A stretch of 11,841 nucleotides of DNA from an uncultured Oscillospiraceae bacterium. Its GTDB lineage: Bacteria > Bacillota > Clostridia > Oscillospirales > Ruminococcaceae. A model generated the notes under the pieces. It searched no databases and was not told the origin of the DNA. It saw only the letters and a list, made by a program, of their open reading frames with translations. The stretch covers positions 1 through 11,841 of the forward strand of contig USOZ01000036.1 in the NCBI GenBank assembly GCA_900556525.1, in the 5' to 3' direction. The translations under genes and the position numbers were made by a program. Below, one piece after another: positions 6,199 to 11,574 of this stretch. Within the stretch, counting starts at the first letter, position 1, and every line of letters starts with the position of its first letter.

Positions 6199-6364
6199 GG
6201 AGAGTATGCTGTTCGTTCTTCCTGCCGCTGATACAGGCTATCGTATCTTTCTCCTGGAAAATGAAGCTGATGTAACGCACGGCGGCTTCGACATCTTCAC
6301 AGTTCTTGCCATTGTTCTCCATCTCCTCGGCTGCGGCGGCAAGAACTGATGTCAGGCATACCAT
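6170..6364 (-). CDS. Possible small ORF, probably part of a degraded gene
   Basis: 64 codons with a gene-like composition (VLAAAAEEMENNGKNCEDVE, AAVRYISFIFQEKDTIACIS) but no Shine-Dalgarno before ATG 6364; a stop codon lies three codons upstream. The well-formed start at 6429, with AAAGGA, opens a different frame that closes after 25 codons at 6352, overlapping this ORF. The likely history is one gene of about 85 codons broken by indels near 6355-6400, but this is inferred. No family is recognised. Confidence 0.4.
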   Translation of the reverse strand: MVCLTSVLAAAAEEMENNGKNCEDVEAAVRYISFIFQEKDTIACISGRKNEQHTLLDKTAADIV

Positions 6365-6429
6365 AGCCGATTACCTGAATGAACTCGGTGATAAGTGTAT
6401 TTCAGCTTTGATTTTTCACCAATAGTCAT
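6352..6429 (-). CDS. 25-codon ORF, possible frameshifted 5' part of the gene continuing at 6364
   Basis: ATG 6429 has AAAGGA 7 nt upstream and overlaps the stop of the preceding mini-ORF (ATGA), so translation here is plausible. The product starts MTIGEKSKLKYT and stops at 6352. A third frame over 6355-6395 reads LITEFIQVIGYGM, which would join the two parts better, suggesting two small indels. Confidence 0.35.
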   Translation of the reverse strand: MTIGEKSKLKYTYHRVHSGNRLWYA

Positions 6430-6503
6430 ATTTTCGTCCTTTCTGAAAAGAAAAAGTTGAGTGAAGAAGCCGGTACCCTCGACAACCGGGTATATACAGC
6501 CAT
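6426..6503 (-). CDS. 25-codon mini-ORF with an optimal ribosome binding site
   Basis: AAAGGAGG stands 5 nt before ATG 6503. The product is MAVYTRLSRVPASSLNFFFS ERTKI, with no recognised family. Its TGA overlaps the ATG of the next ORF (ATGA at 6429-6426), giving translational coupling. It follows the DUF6017-type gene (stop at 6537) by 33 nt. It could be a leader peptide, a true microprotein or a decayed gene start. Confidence 0.4.
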   Translation of the reverse strand: MAVYTRLSRVPASSLNFFFSERTKI

Positions 6504-6536
6504 GTCCGCCTCCTTTCACGAAATGAAATGCCGATG

Positions 6537-7487
6537 TCAGGCCTTACCCTCACGAATATCGTTGTAAGCCATATTTGAAAAGTAATTGCTGACAGTCACC
6601 TTGGAATTGTACAGTGCCGTGATGAGATATGACCGCACATTTCCGATACGGCTTGAATTATGCTCAAGAGCGTACAGCACATAGTTGATTTCTTCCTGTG
6701 TCAGCTTCAGAAAACGGCTTTTTACTATTTCCTGCGGCACATCTTCTCCGTTCACACGAATAGTCGGTGCGCTTGAACACACCACATCGACCATAATCTC
6801 AACAAGCTCATCAACCTGCTGTCTGGCAATGAAGTTATTGGCATAGGCTTCATCGTAGCTGATATTGCTGCATATTATTTCCCGGTAGTCCTTGCGTTCA
6901 GCAGCAGAAGCCGTTGCTTTATCTGTCCTATCATTCCCATCACTGCGCACAGGCACAGGAGTGAATGAGTGGATTGATTGGTCAGTATTTAATATATTAT
7001 TATTTAATTTTTGAATTGTGTCCGCTTCGGGATTATCCGCTGCCGATTTATCCGCAGGTGGATTTTCCGCTGACGGATAAACAGATTGGCTTTCCTTACG
7101 CTTTTTCTTGGGCGCTGTGCTTTTCTGCATCGGTTTTTCAGCAGGATTTTCAGCTGTTTTCTGTTCTTCCGAAACAAAATCGGGATTGTCATCGGGGCTT
7201 TCATACACTCGGTATTCGTTCCGAGCCATTCGTCCCAACTCATCACGGAGCTGTTTACGGACGATGTATCCGTACTTTTCAAGTTCCTTGACTGCAGTCT
7301 TAACGCTGTCAACGCCGTCTGCGGCGATAACAGCCAAGCCAGTGACCGTATAGTCCCAATCCGGCGGCAAACTCAATATCACAGACAGCAAGCCCTTTGC
7401 CTTGAAAGAAAGCCGCCTGTCTTTTAGGTGAGTATTTGACATAACCGTGTAATTTGCGGTTTTCTCAACTCTGAAAACAGTTGACAT
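6537..7487 (-). CDS. Winged-helix DNA-binding protein with DUF6017-type C-terminus
   Basis: 316 residues in three parts. Residues 1-98 form a winged-helix domain of the type found in replication and partition regulators of Clostridial elements (YTVMSNTHLKDRRLSFKAKG, LSVILSLPPDWDYTVTGLAV, AVKELEKYGYIV, then the wing NEYRVYESP). Residues 100-195 are a low-complexity Pro/Lys/Ala/Asp linker. Residues 200-316 match the DUF6017 pattern (RQQVDELVEIMVDVV, QEEINYVLYALEHNSSRIGN, VRSYLITALYNS). ATG 7487 has GAGGA 5 nt upstream. It follows parA-parB on the same strand, 90 bp after the parB stop, separated by a hairpin. Position and architecture fit a replication-initiator-like or partition-regulating protein. 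An initiator role is inferred, since no iterons are seen. Confidence 0.8.
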   Translation of the reverse strand: MSTVFRVEKTANYTVMSNTHLKDRRLSFKAKGLLSVILSLPPDWDYTVTGLAVIAADGVDSVKTAVKELEKYGYIVRKQLRDELGRMARNEYRVYESPDDNPDFVSEEQKTAENPAEKPMQKSTAPKKKRKESQSVYPSAENPPADKSAADNPEADTIQKLNNNILNTDQSIHSFTPVPVRSDGNDRTDKATASAAERKDYREIICSNISYDEAYANNFIARQQVDELVEIMVDVVCSSAPTIRVNGEDVPQEIVKSRFLKLTQEEINYVLYALEHNSSRIGNVRSYLITALYNSKVTVSNYFSNMAYNDIREGKA

Positions 7488-7536
7488 AGTGTTCCTCTTT
7501 TCCTCTGTTTAGCGCAGCTAACGCTTATCGTCAAAA

Positions 7537-7567
7537 TCAGCCGACCACTTGATATGCAGTCGGCTGA
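7537..7567 (-). terminator. Hairpin between parB and the DUF6017-type gene
   Basis: The perfect 9-bp arms TCAGCCGAC (7537-7545) and GTCGGCTGA (7559-7567) have a 13-nt loop. On minus it is followed only by a short TTTT, so it is a weak terminator or an mRNA-processing/stability hairpin that sets different levels for parAB and the downstream gene. Confidence 0.45.
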
Positions 7568-7577
7568 AAATGTGGTG

Positions 7578-8561
7578 TTAAGTTTTGGTGCTGTTACGCA
7601 GTTTCTTTGCAAGACCGCTAATAATCTCAAAATCGGCGCTGCTTGTTATTTCAAGAAGCCGGGTCATATACCGAGAGAGCGCAGCAGCTTCGCTATCCGA
7701 GAGCATACAAGGCTCGTAATTCTCCGATACGATTTCAACTTCATCGTCATTGTCGGGAGTATAGCCGTCTGTTAAGCAGTCCTCTGCGCCCTCGTTTTCA
7801 TCGGCGGTATCCTCAGCTTCCGAAGCGGGCAGGGGTACGGCTTTTTCTTTTTTCGGCTTTGACGGAGATTTCTTCTGAATTTCCTTAACCTCCTTGTGAG
7901 ATATATCGGGCTTGTTTTCGATAATATCCCTCTGCTGTTCGGGAGCGAGCTTTGCTACCTCGTTCGCAGTGGATATGGACATATCGCCGGACTTTACCGC
8001 CTGTTCGACGTCGGGGATTGCGTTGTGCTTGATATTATCAATTTTTGCGATTTGAGCGGGGGACACATTCAGGACCTTTGCGATATTGTTCCGCATTTTA
8101 CCCTTGACGGGCTTTCCTGCTTCCTCCAATGCCTTGAAGATACGCTCCAGTTCCTCATACTCACGCATAGTATCTGCGCTTGTGTAGGTGCGCTGTGTAG
8201 CGTTCAGCATAATAAGGTCTAACTGCGTTTCTTCATCAGACTTTTCGCCCTTGACATAGCAGGGAACAGTGGTTGATTTACGCCGCCCTTCGGAAATAAG
8301 GAGCTTTATTGCCGCCAGCCGCCTGTGTCCGCTGATAAGCTTATATTTACCGTTCTCCGCAGCTGTTGCAACGAGAACGCTCATCAATCCCTGTCGTTCA
8401 ATATCCTCGGCGAGTTCCTCTATCTCCGCCATTTCGTAGAAATTGTCCTTGTTCGGCTGAATATCGTCAACCTCAATCATTTTCAGGCTGTCGATGAAGC
8501 TGTCGGAAGCCGCTGTTTTCAAATCCTCGGCTATTGCGTTGTTGAGAATAAGTTTAGCCAT
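7578..8561 (-). CDS. parB: ParB-family partition protein
   Basis: 327 residues. The ParB N-terminal domain covers about 25-125, with the CTP-binding/arginine motif GHRR at 78-81 (YKLISGHRRLAAIKLL) and LNATQR at 119-124. A helix-turn-helix for specific DNA binding follows at about 155-180 (NNIAKVLNVSPAQIAKIDNI), and a further SISTANEVAKLAP helix pair. From about 230 there is a Lys/Pro then very acidic linker (AEDTADENEGAED) and a short helical C-terminus. The start ATG 8561 lies 4 nt after the parA stop codon, with AAAGGGTG overlapping the end of parA, so the two are translationally coupled. ParB would bind a centromere site; the palindrome at 9319-9336 upstream of parA is one candidate. No nuclease-specific residues are evident. 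Confidence 0.93.
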   Translation of the reverse strand: MAKLILNNAIAEDLKTAASDSFIDSLKMIEVDDIQPNKDNFYEMAEIEELAEDIERQGLMSVLVATAAENGKYKLISGHRRLAAIKLLISEGRRKSTTVPCYVKGEKSDEETQLDLIMLNATQRTYTSADTMREYEELERIFKALEEAGKPVKGKMRNNIAKVLNVSPAQIAKIDNIKHNAIPDVEQAVKSGDMSISTANEVAKLAPEQQRDIIENKPDISHKEVKEIQKKSPSKPKKEKAVPLPASEAEDTADENEGAEDCLTDGYTPDNDDEVEIVSENYEPCMLSDSEAAALSRYMTRLLEITSSADFEIISGLAKKLRNSTKT

Positions 8562-8565
8562 TCAA

Positions 8566-9300
8566 TCACACCCTTTCTCTGATTTCGGCAGCTAAATCTG
8601 CGTAGCTTTTCGCCGCACTCGTCCAACCCATATATTCGCCTGCGGTCAGACCGCCGCTTAATGAGTTCTTGATGACCTTGCTATACGGGATTTTGCTTTT
8701 CAGAGTTTTATTTCCAAGCGTTTCATTGAGCAGCTCAAGGAGCTGTGCGTCTGCCGAGTTCTTCTTGTCGTACTTATTTATAATACAGCCGCCGAATTTT
8801 GCTCCGCACTTCTTAACCATACCCGTGACCGTTGGTATGCCTTGTATTGCGAATGTTCCGAGTTCTATCGGTATAAATACCACATCACACGCTCCGATGA
8901 GCCGTTCGGTGACTTTGGTGAGCGCAGGGGGCAAGTCAAGGAGAACATAATCGTATGCAGAGCCGAAAGAAAGAATTTTCCGAGCGATAGCCGCCTGTTC
9001 CTCGTCCGAAAAGCTGTCAAACTCTGATGTAATGCCGTTCAGCTTCGGTGTAGCCGTGATTATGTCGATATTATCGTACCGAGTGTGGCACAGAGCCGTT
9101 TCAGGCGAAAACTCGGTATTCACGAGAGCCTGCTCCAACCCCTCTTTCAGTTCCTCGGTGAAGAAGCGTGAGCAGTTAGCTTGTCCGTCCACATCAATGA
9201 TAAGGACTTTGCTGTTCTTCGCAAGCTCATAGCTTACGTTGATAGCCGAGGTAGTCTTTCCGACGCCGCCTTTGTTGTTATAAAACGCTATTGACTTCAT
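8566..9300 (-). CDS. parA: ParA-family partition ATPase
   Basis: 244 residues, deviant-Walker ATPase of the small ParA/Soj type (no N-terminal DNA-binding extension, so probably not autoregulating through such a domain). Visible: Walker A KGGVGKTT at 10-17, Walker A' DVDGQAN at 36-42, Walker B VLLDLPPAL at 119-127, and VFIPIELGTFAIQGI at 141-155. It would form nucleotide-dependent contacts with the nucleoid and ParB to place element copies in daughter cells. ATG 9300 is set by AAAGAGG at 9308-9314, 7 nt upstream. It is first in a parA-parB pair. The 149-bp gap before it is almost entirely inverted repeats (9319-9336, 9365-9421, 9423-9448), which points to regulation at the leader or operator level. 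Confidence 0.95.
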   Translation of the reverse strand: MKSIAFYNNKGGVGKTTSAINVSYELAKNSKVLIIDVDGQANCSRFFTEELKEGLEQALVNTEFSPETALCHTRYDNIDIITATPKLNGITSEFDSFSDEEQAAIARKILSFGSAYDYVLLDLPPALTKVTERLIGACDVVFIPIELGTFAIQGIPTVTGMVKKCGAKFGGCIINKYDKKNSADAQLLELLNETLGNKTLKSKIPYSKVIKNSLSGGLTAGEYMGWTSAAKSYADLAAEIRERV

Positions 9301-9318
9301 AAGTAAACCTCTTTTCTT

Positions 9319-9336
9319 GGTGCTATATGTAGCACC
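9319..9336. promoter_or_regulatory. Perfect palindrome upstream of parA: candidate operator or parS-like site
   Basis: GGTGCTA (9319-9325) and TAGCACC (9330-9336) are perfect inverted arms around a 4-nt centre, 19 nt before the parA start. The dyad is typical of a dimer-binding site. It is not the Bacillus parS sequence. Whether ParB, the winged-helix protein or RNA folding uses it cannot be told. Confidence 0.55.
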
Positions 9337-9364
9337 TTTTCAACCTCTTTTTTCTCCTATATTT

Positions 9365-9421
9365 GTACGGCGAGGGTGAGGAAAGAGGAAACCTCACCCA
9401 AAGGAGCTACCTTTGCCGTAC
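9365..9421 (-). promoter_or_regulatory. Nested three-way-junction structure in the parA leader
   Basis: The outer arms GTACGGC (9365-9371) and GCCGTAC (9415-9421) enclose two adjacent hairpins: GGGTGAGG/CCTCACCC (9374-9381/9392-9399) and AAAGG/CCTTT (9400-9404/9410-9414). All pairs are Watson-Crick, and only two bases (9372-9373) at the junction are unpaired. No T tract follows, so it is not a simple terminator. The 10-nt loop of the larger hairpin reads UUUCCUCUUU on minus; its CCUCUUU part is the exact complement of the parA Shine-Dalgarno AAAGAGG. Confidence 0.7.
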
Positions 9422-9422
9422 T

Positions 9423-9448
9423 GTTAAATCCCTTGGGGGGAGTTTAAC
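9423..9448 (-). terminator. Hairpin directly after the DUF6075 stop codon
   Basis: GTTAAATCCC (9423-9432) pairs with GGGA-G-TTTAAC (9438-9448) with one bulged base. It starts 1 nt after the stop codon of the DUF6075 gene on minus. There is no U tract, so it is more likely a 3'-end-protecting or processing hairpin adjoining the three-way junction than an intrinsic terminator. Confidence 0.45.
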
Positions 9449-9449
9449 C

Positions 9450-9809
9450 TTAATATTCGTGTTCGGGGTATCTCAGCTTAATTGCTTCAAAGTAGTAGTT
9501 GGCGTAAGTAGAGGTGAATATCTCGTTGGGAGTAAATCGCTTTTCCTCGCCTTTCTCAATGAAGCCGTTCCAAAGGTTGAACGCAAGCCGTGTTGTCTGA
9601 ACAGATGTTCCTGTCTGCCAACCGCTGTGCAGACCGTCGGGATTGATAGCGTCCTCTTTGAAATCGAACACATCGTTAATGTGCCTTGCACAATCCTTGT
9701 CGAGCGTGAACAGATACGCAACCGCACGGTGATAGCAATCGGTGGATCTCATTCTTGCGAGAACGGAGTAATACTTCTTTTCGTGTTCGCTGTTCATAAA
9801 CTGCACCAT
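9450..9809 (-). CDS. DUF6075-type small protein
   Basis: 119 residues from ATG 9809. The frame is open to 9983, but the extra 58 codons look non-coding, and AAAGGAG 7 nt before ATG 9809 sets the start; an extended -10 box lies within the longer ORF. The pattern NSEHEKKYYSVLARMRSTDC, YHRAVAYLFTLDKDCARHIN, FDFKEDAINPDGLHSGWQTG, TRLAFNLWNGF and the end YANYYFEAIKLRYPE resembles the DUF6075 family, common on Clostridial mobile elements and without an established function. No membrane segment or signal peptide; probably a compact cytoplasmic helical protein. It precedes parA by 149 bp on the same strand and may share its transcript. The conserved LAFNLWNG and YYFEAIKLRYP are the best family markers. 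Confidence 0.75.
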   Translation of the reverse strand: MVQFMNSEHEKKYYSVLARMRSTDCYHRAVAYLFTLDKDCARHINDVFDFKEDAINPDGLHSGWQTGTSVQTTRLAFNLWNGFIEKGEEKRFTPNEIFTSTYANYYFEAIKLRYPEHEY

Positions 9810-9857
9810 AGGGTACTCCTTTCTGATATGTCCTTGCGCTGTTTTCCTTGCAAGTGC

Positions 9858-9866
9858 ATTGTAACA
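9858..9866 (-). promoter_or_regulatory. Extended -10 promoter of the DUF6075 gene
   Basis: On minus, TGTTACAAT (9866-9858) is an extended -10 box (TGN followed by TACAAT) about 49 nt before ATG 9809. I see no good -35 box. The preceding stretch 9867-9994 is AT-rich and shows no supportable gene. Confidence 0.45.
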
Positions 9867-9994
9867 CATTAAAGCGTTAAAGCCTATACATTTCTGAAAA
9901 AAGAAAACCTTTTGCAAAGATTTCGTAGACTTCAACAAAAGAGCGTGCAACAATATGTAAACTTTAGCATGAATAGCCAGCATAAAAAGGGTAT

Positions 9995-10029
9995 AAAAAA
10001 GCAGCCCTCCGCATTATGAACGGAGGGCT
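9995..10029 (-). terminator. Strong intrinsic terminator left of the att site
   Basis: AGCCCTCCG (10003-10011) and CGGAGGGCT (10021-10029) form a perfect 9-bp GC-rich stem with a 9-nt loop. On minus it is followed by GC and then six T (9995-10000). The only minus-strand gene upstream is the integrase (stop at 10330), so in this arrangement the integrase transcript would cross the att site and end here. Confidence 0.85.
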
Positions 10030-10115
10030 TGGTATGATGTGTCGTAAAATCGTGGCCTTTGTTTGGTCTTTATTATCGACAAAACCCACTTGATATTGCT
10101 ATAAAACGCTAAAAA

Positions 10116-10174
10116 CTGATTGCTGAAAAACCGCATAATACTGCGGTTTGCCGCACTTCACCATAAATCAGCAA
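10116..10174. repeat. Inverted repeats flanking the att core
   Basis: AAACCGCA (10128-10135) and TGCGGTTT (10142-10149) form a perfect 8-bp hairpin. TTGCTGA (10120-10126) and TCAGCAA (10168-10174) are a second inverted pair around it. Placed within 75 bp of the att core, they could be integrase or excisionase binding sites. The gene-free stretch 10030-10329 holds these repeats, the att core and the tRNA-type terminator, and nothing else that I can support. Confidence 0.4.
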
Positions 10175-10189
10175 AAGTCCTAAACTCAA

Positions 10190-10212
10190 TTCGATTCCCG
10201 TACGGGTCACCA
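10190..10212 (+). other. Attachment-site core: 3' end of a tRNA gene
   Basis: Read on plus this is a tRNA 3' end: T-loop TTCGATT (10190-10196), T-stem 3' strand CCCGT (10197-10201), acceptor 3' strand ACGGGTC (10202-10208), discriminator A, and CCA (10210-10212). The preceding bases (CTCAA) do not pair with CCCGT and no tRNA body exists upstream, so it is not a tRNA gene. It lies 118 bp from the stop of a tyrosine integrase, as expected for an att core. The target tRNA would begin GACCCGT; a tRNA-Lys is possible but unproven. Confidence 0.75.
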
Positions 10213-10222
10213 TACTACAAAG

Positions 10223-10264
10223 CTCCCGAATGGCTTAATGAAGCCGTTCGGGAGGTTTCGTTTT
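10223..10264 (+). terminator. Terminator in tRNA orientation just past the att core
   Basis: The 14-bp stem CTCCCGAATGGCTT (10223-10236) with AAGCCGTTCGGGAG (10241-10254) has one G:T pair and a 4-nt loop, followed on plus by GTTTCGTTTT. It starts 11 nt after the CCA. It would terminate the target tRNA transcript and shield the element from it. Confidence 0.75.
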
Positions 10265-10329
10265 ATGTGCGAAAATGAAATTGTCCGCTGTTTGTCCGCT
10301 ATTCTGTTTTTTCAGCGGACAAATTTGTT

Positions 10330-11517
10330 TTACCTGTCTGCCTTATGTCTGTTTTTGAGAAAGTCGAAAGCGCTGTCCATGGCTTCAGAAACACGAGCCT
10401 GTGCAGTATCAAACTGGTGTGAGTAAACATTCAACGTCGTAGTTGAGTTCGAGTGTCCGAGCGCACCTGACACGGTAGTCACGTCAAGTCCCGCTGAAAT
10501 CAGCGCAGAAGCTGCAAAGTGGCGAAAACTATGTATCCCGTAAAAAGGCAGCTCGTTCTTTTCACAAAATTCTTTCAGCCAGCCGTAGGGAGTTTGATTG
10601 TTCATCGGTTCGCCGTTCCATTTAACAAAAAGTCGGTCGCTTTCAACCCATTTGTCGCCGTATTTCAACGCCTGCTCGTCCTGTTCTTCTCTAAGCTGTC
10701 TCAGAATGTCCATGATGAATTGCGAAATTTTCAGCGTCCTCTGCGAGCGTTTTGTTTTTGTTGTGTCCGTGTAAATCCCGCGCTCTGCCGTGTAATTCGA
10801 TGTGCGCCGAATGCTGATAATGTTGCTTTTGAAATCAACATCTTTCCATTCCAAACCGAGCATTTCAGAGCGTCGCAGCCCGCTGTAAGCAATGAGGTAA
10901 AAGAAAGCGCGATACTTGAGCGGTTCACCGGCAAGTCTGCTCAGAAGCAGTTCCATTTCTTCCTGCGAGTAAATTTTCTTTTCACAGACCTCACCGCCGG
11001 GAATAATCACCCTCCTGCACGGATTATCCGAAAGAAGTTCCATTCGCACAGCGTAGCTAAAAACGTCAGAAATGAAGCTGAGATAGTGGCGTATAGTTTT
11101 CTGTGCAAGCGGCTTGCCTGTTTTTTCATTTGCGCCGTCCTTTGCGAGCGAGTTAACAAACCCTTGAAGCTGCCGTGCGGAAATTTTGTCAATGCGAAGA
11201 TGTCCCAAAGCGAGATATACGCGCCCCCGAAGCTGAAGCATGCGTTCTAAAGTGGTGCTTCGGAGGCTGTTTTTTGCACAGTTTTCAAACCACTCCTCGG
11301 CCAACTCTTCAAATTTGACCGCCGAAACGCGCAGACCGTGCATGCATTTCTCCTCGAAAATCACAGCCTGCCGCTGAAGTTCTTTTTCGATCTGACGTTC
11401 GCTCATGCCTGCTTCGGGTCGCCATGTCATTGCCTGTTCTTTGTGATTGCCGTGCGTGTCATATCCTGTGGAAACACGAATTTGATACGAGTTTCCACGT
11501 TTTCTGATAGTTGCCAT
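10330..11517 (-). CDS. int: Tyrosine recombinase / site-specific integrase
   Basis: 395 residues, full length for a phage/ICE-type integrase. N-terminal about 1-50 is a small arm-binding domain (MATIRKRGNSYQIRVSTGYD). The core-binding SAM-like helical domain covers about 65-165 and the catalytic domain about 180-375. Active-site residues are visible: Arg215 in YSGLRRSEML, a Lys near 256 in TKTKRSQRT, His329 and Arg332 in GIHSFRHFA, His355 in GALGHSNS, and the nucleophile Tyr365 in NVYSHQF. ATG 11517 has AAAGGAAA (11523-11530) upstream. The excisionase-like gene precedes it in the same direction, with a strong terminator (11535-11569) between them. Its 3' end faces the tRNA-derived att core, the usual xis-int-att order. 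It should integrate and excise the element at that tRNA 3' end. Confidence 0.95.
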   Translation of the reverse strand: MATIRKRGNSYQIRVSTGYDTHGNHKEQAMTWRPEAGMSERQIEKELQRQAVIFEEKCMHGLRVSAVKFEELAEEWFENCAKNSLRSTTLERMLQLRGRVYLALGHLRIDKISARQLQGFVNSLAKDGANEKTGKPLAQKTIRHYLSFISDVFSYAVRMELLSDNPCRRVIIPGGEVCEKKIYSQEEMELLLSRLAGEPLKYRAFFYLIAYSGLRRSEMLGLEWKDVDFKSNIISIRRTSNYTAERGIYTDTTKTKRSQRTLKISQFIMDILRQLREEQDEQALKYGDKWVESDRLFVKWNGEPMNNQTPYGWLKEFCEKNELPFYGIHSFRHFAASALISAGLDVTTVSGALGHSNSTTTLNVYSHQFDTAQARVSEAMDSAFDFLKNRHKADR

Positions 11518-11534
11518 AATATTTTCCTTTCAAT

Positions 11535-11569
11535 AAAAAAATGCTCTGTGCGCGGTTCACAGAGCATTT
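11535..11569 (-). terminator. Intrinsic terminator between the excisionase-like gene and int
   Basis: The perfect 12-bp arms AAATGCTCTGTG (11539-11550) and CACAGAGCATTT (11558-11569) have a 7-nt loop. On minus the stem runs into seven T (11535-11541). It ends 4 nt before the int Shine-Dalgarno and starts 5 nt after the excisionase stop, so it should make int expression depend on readthrough or on another signal. The plus side is also T-rich. Confidence 0.85.
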
Positions 11570-11574
11570 GATTT

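Noticed and set aside
9810..9983. N-terminal extension of the DUF6075 ORF
   Set aside because: The AAAGGAG ribosome binding site and family length support ATG 9809; the extension covers the extended -10 box and reads like intergenic DNA.
10190..10212. Functional tRNA gene
   Set aside because: Only the T-loop to CCA part is present; upstream bases do not form the T-stem 5' strand and there are no anticodon or D arms.
10519..11250. 243-codon plus-strand ORF
   Set aside because: Antisense to the integrase catalytic domain, with no recognisable domain.
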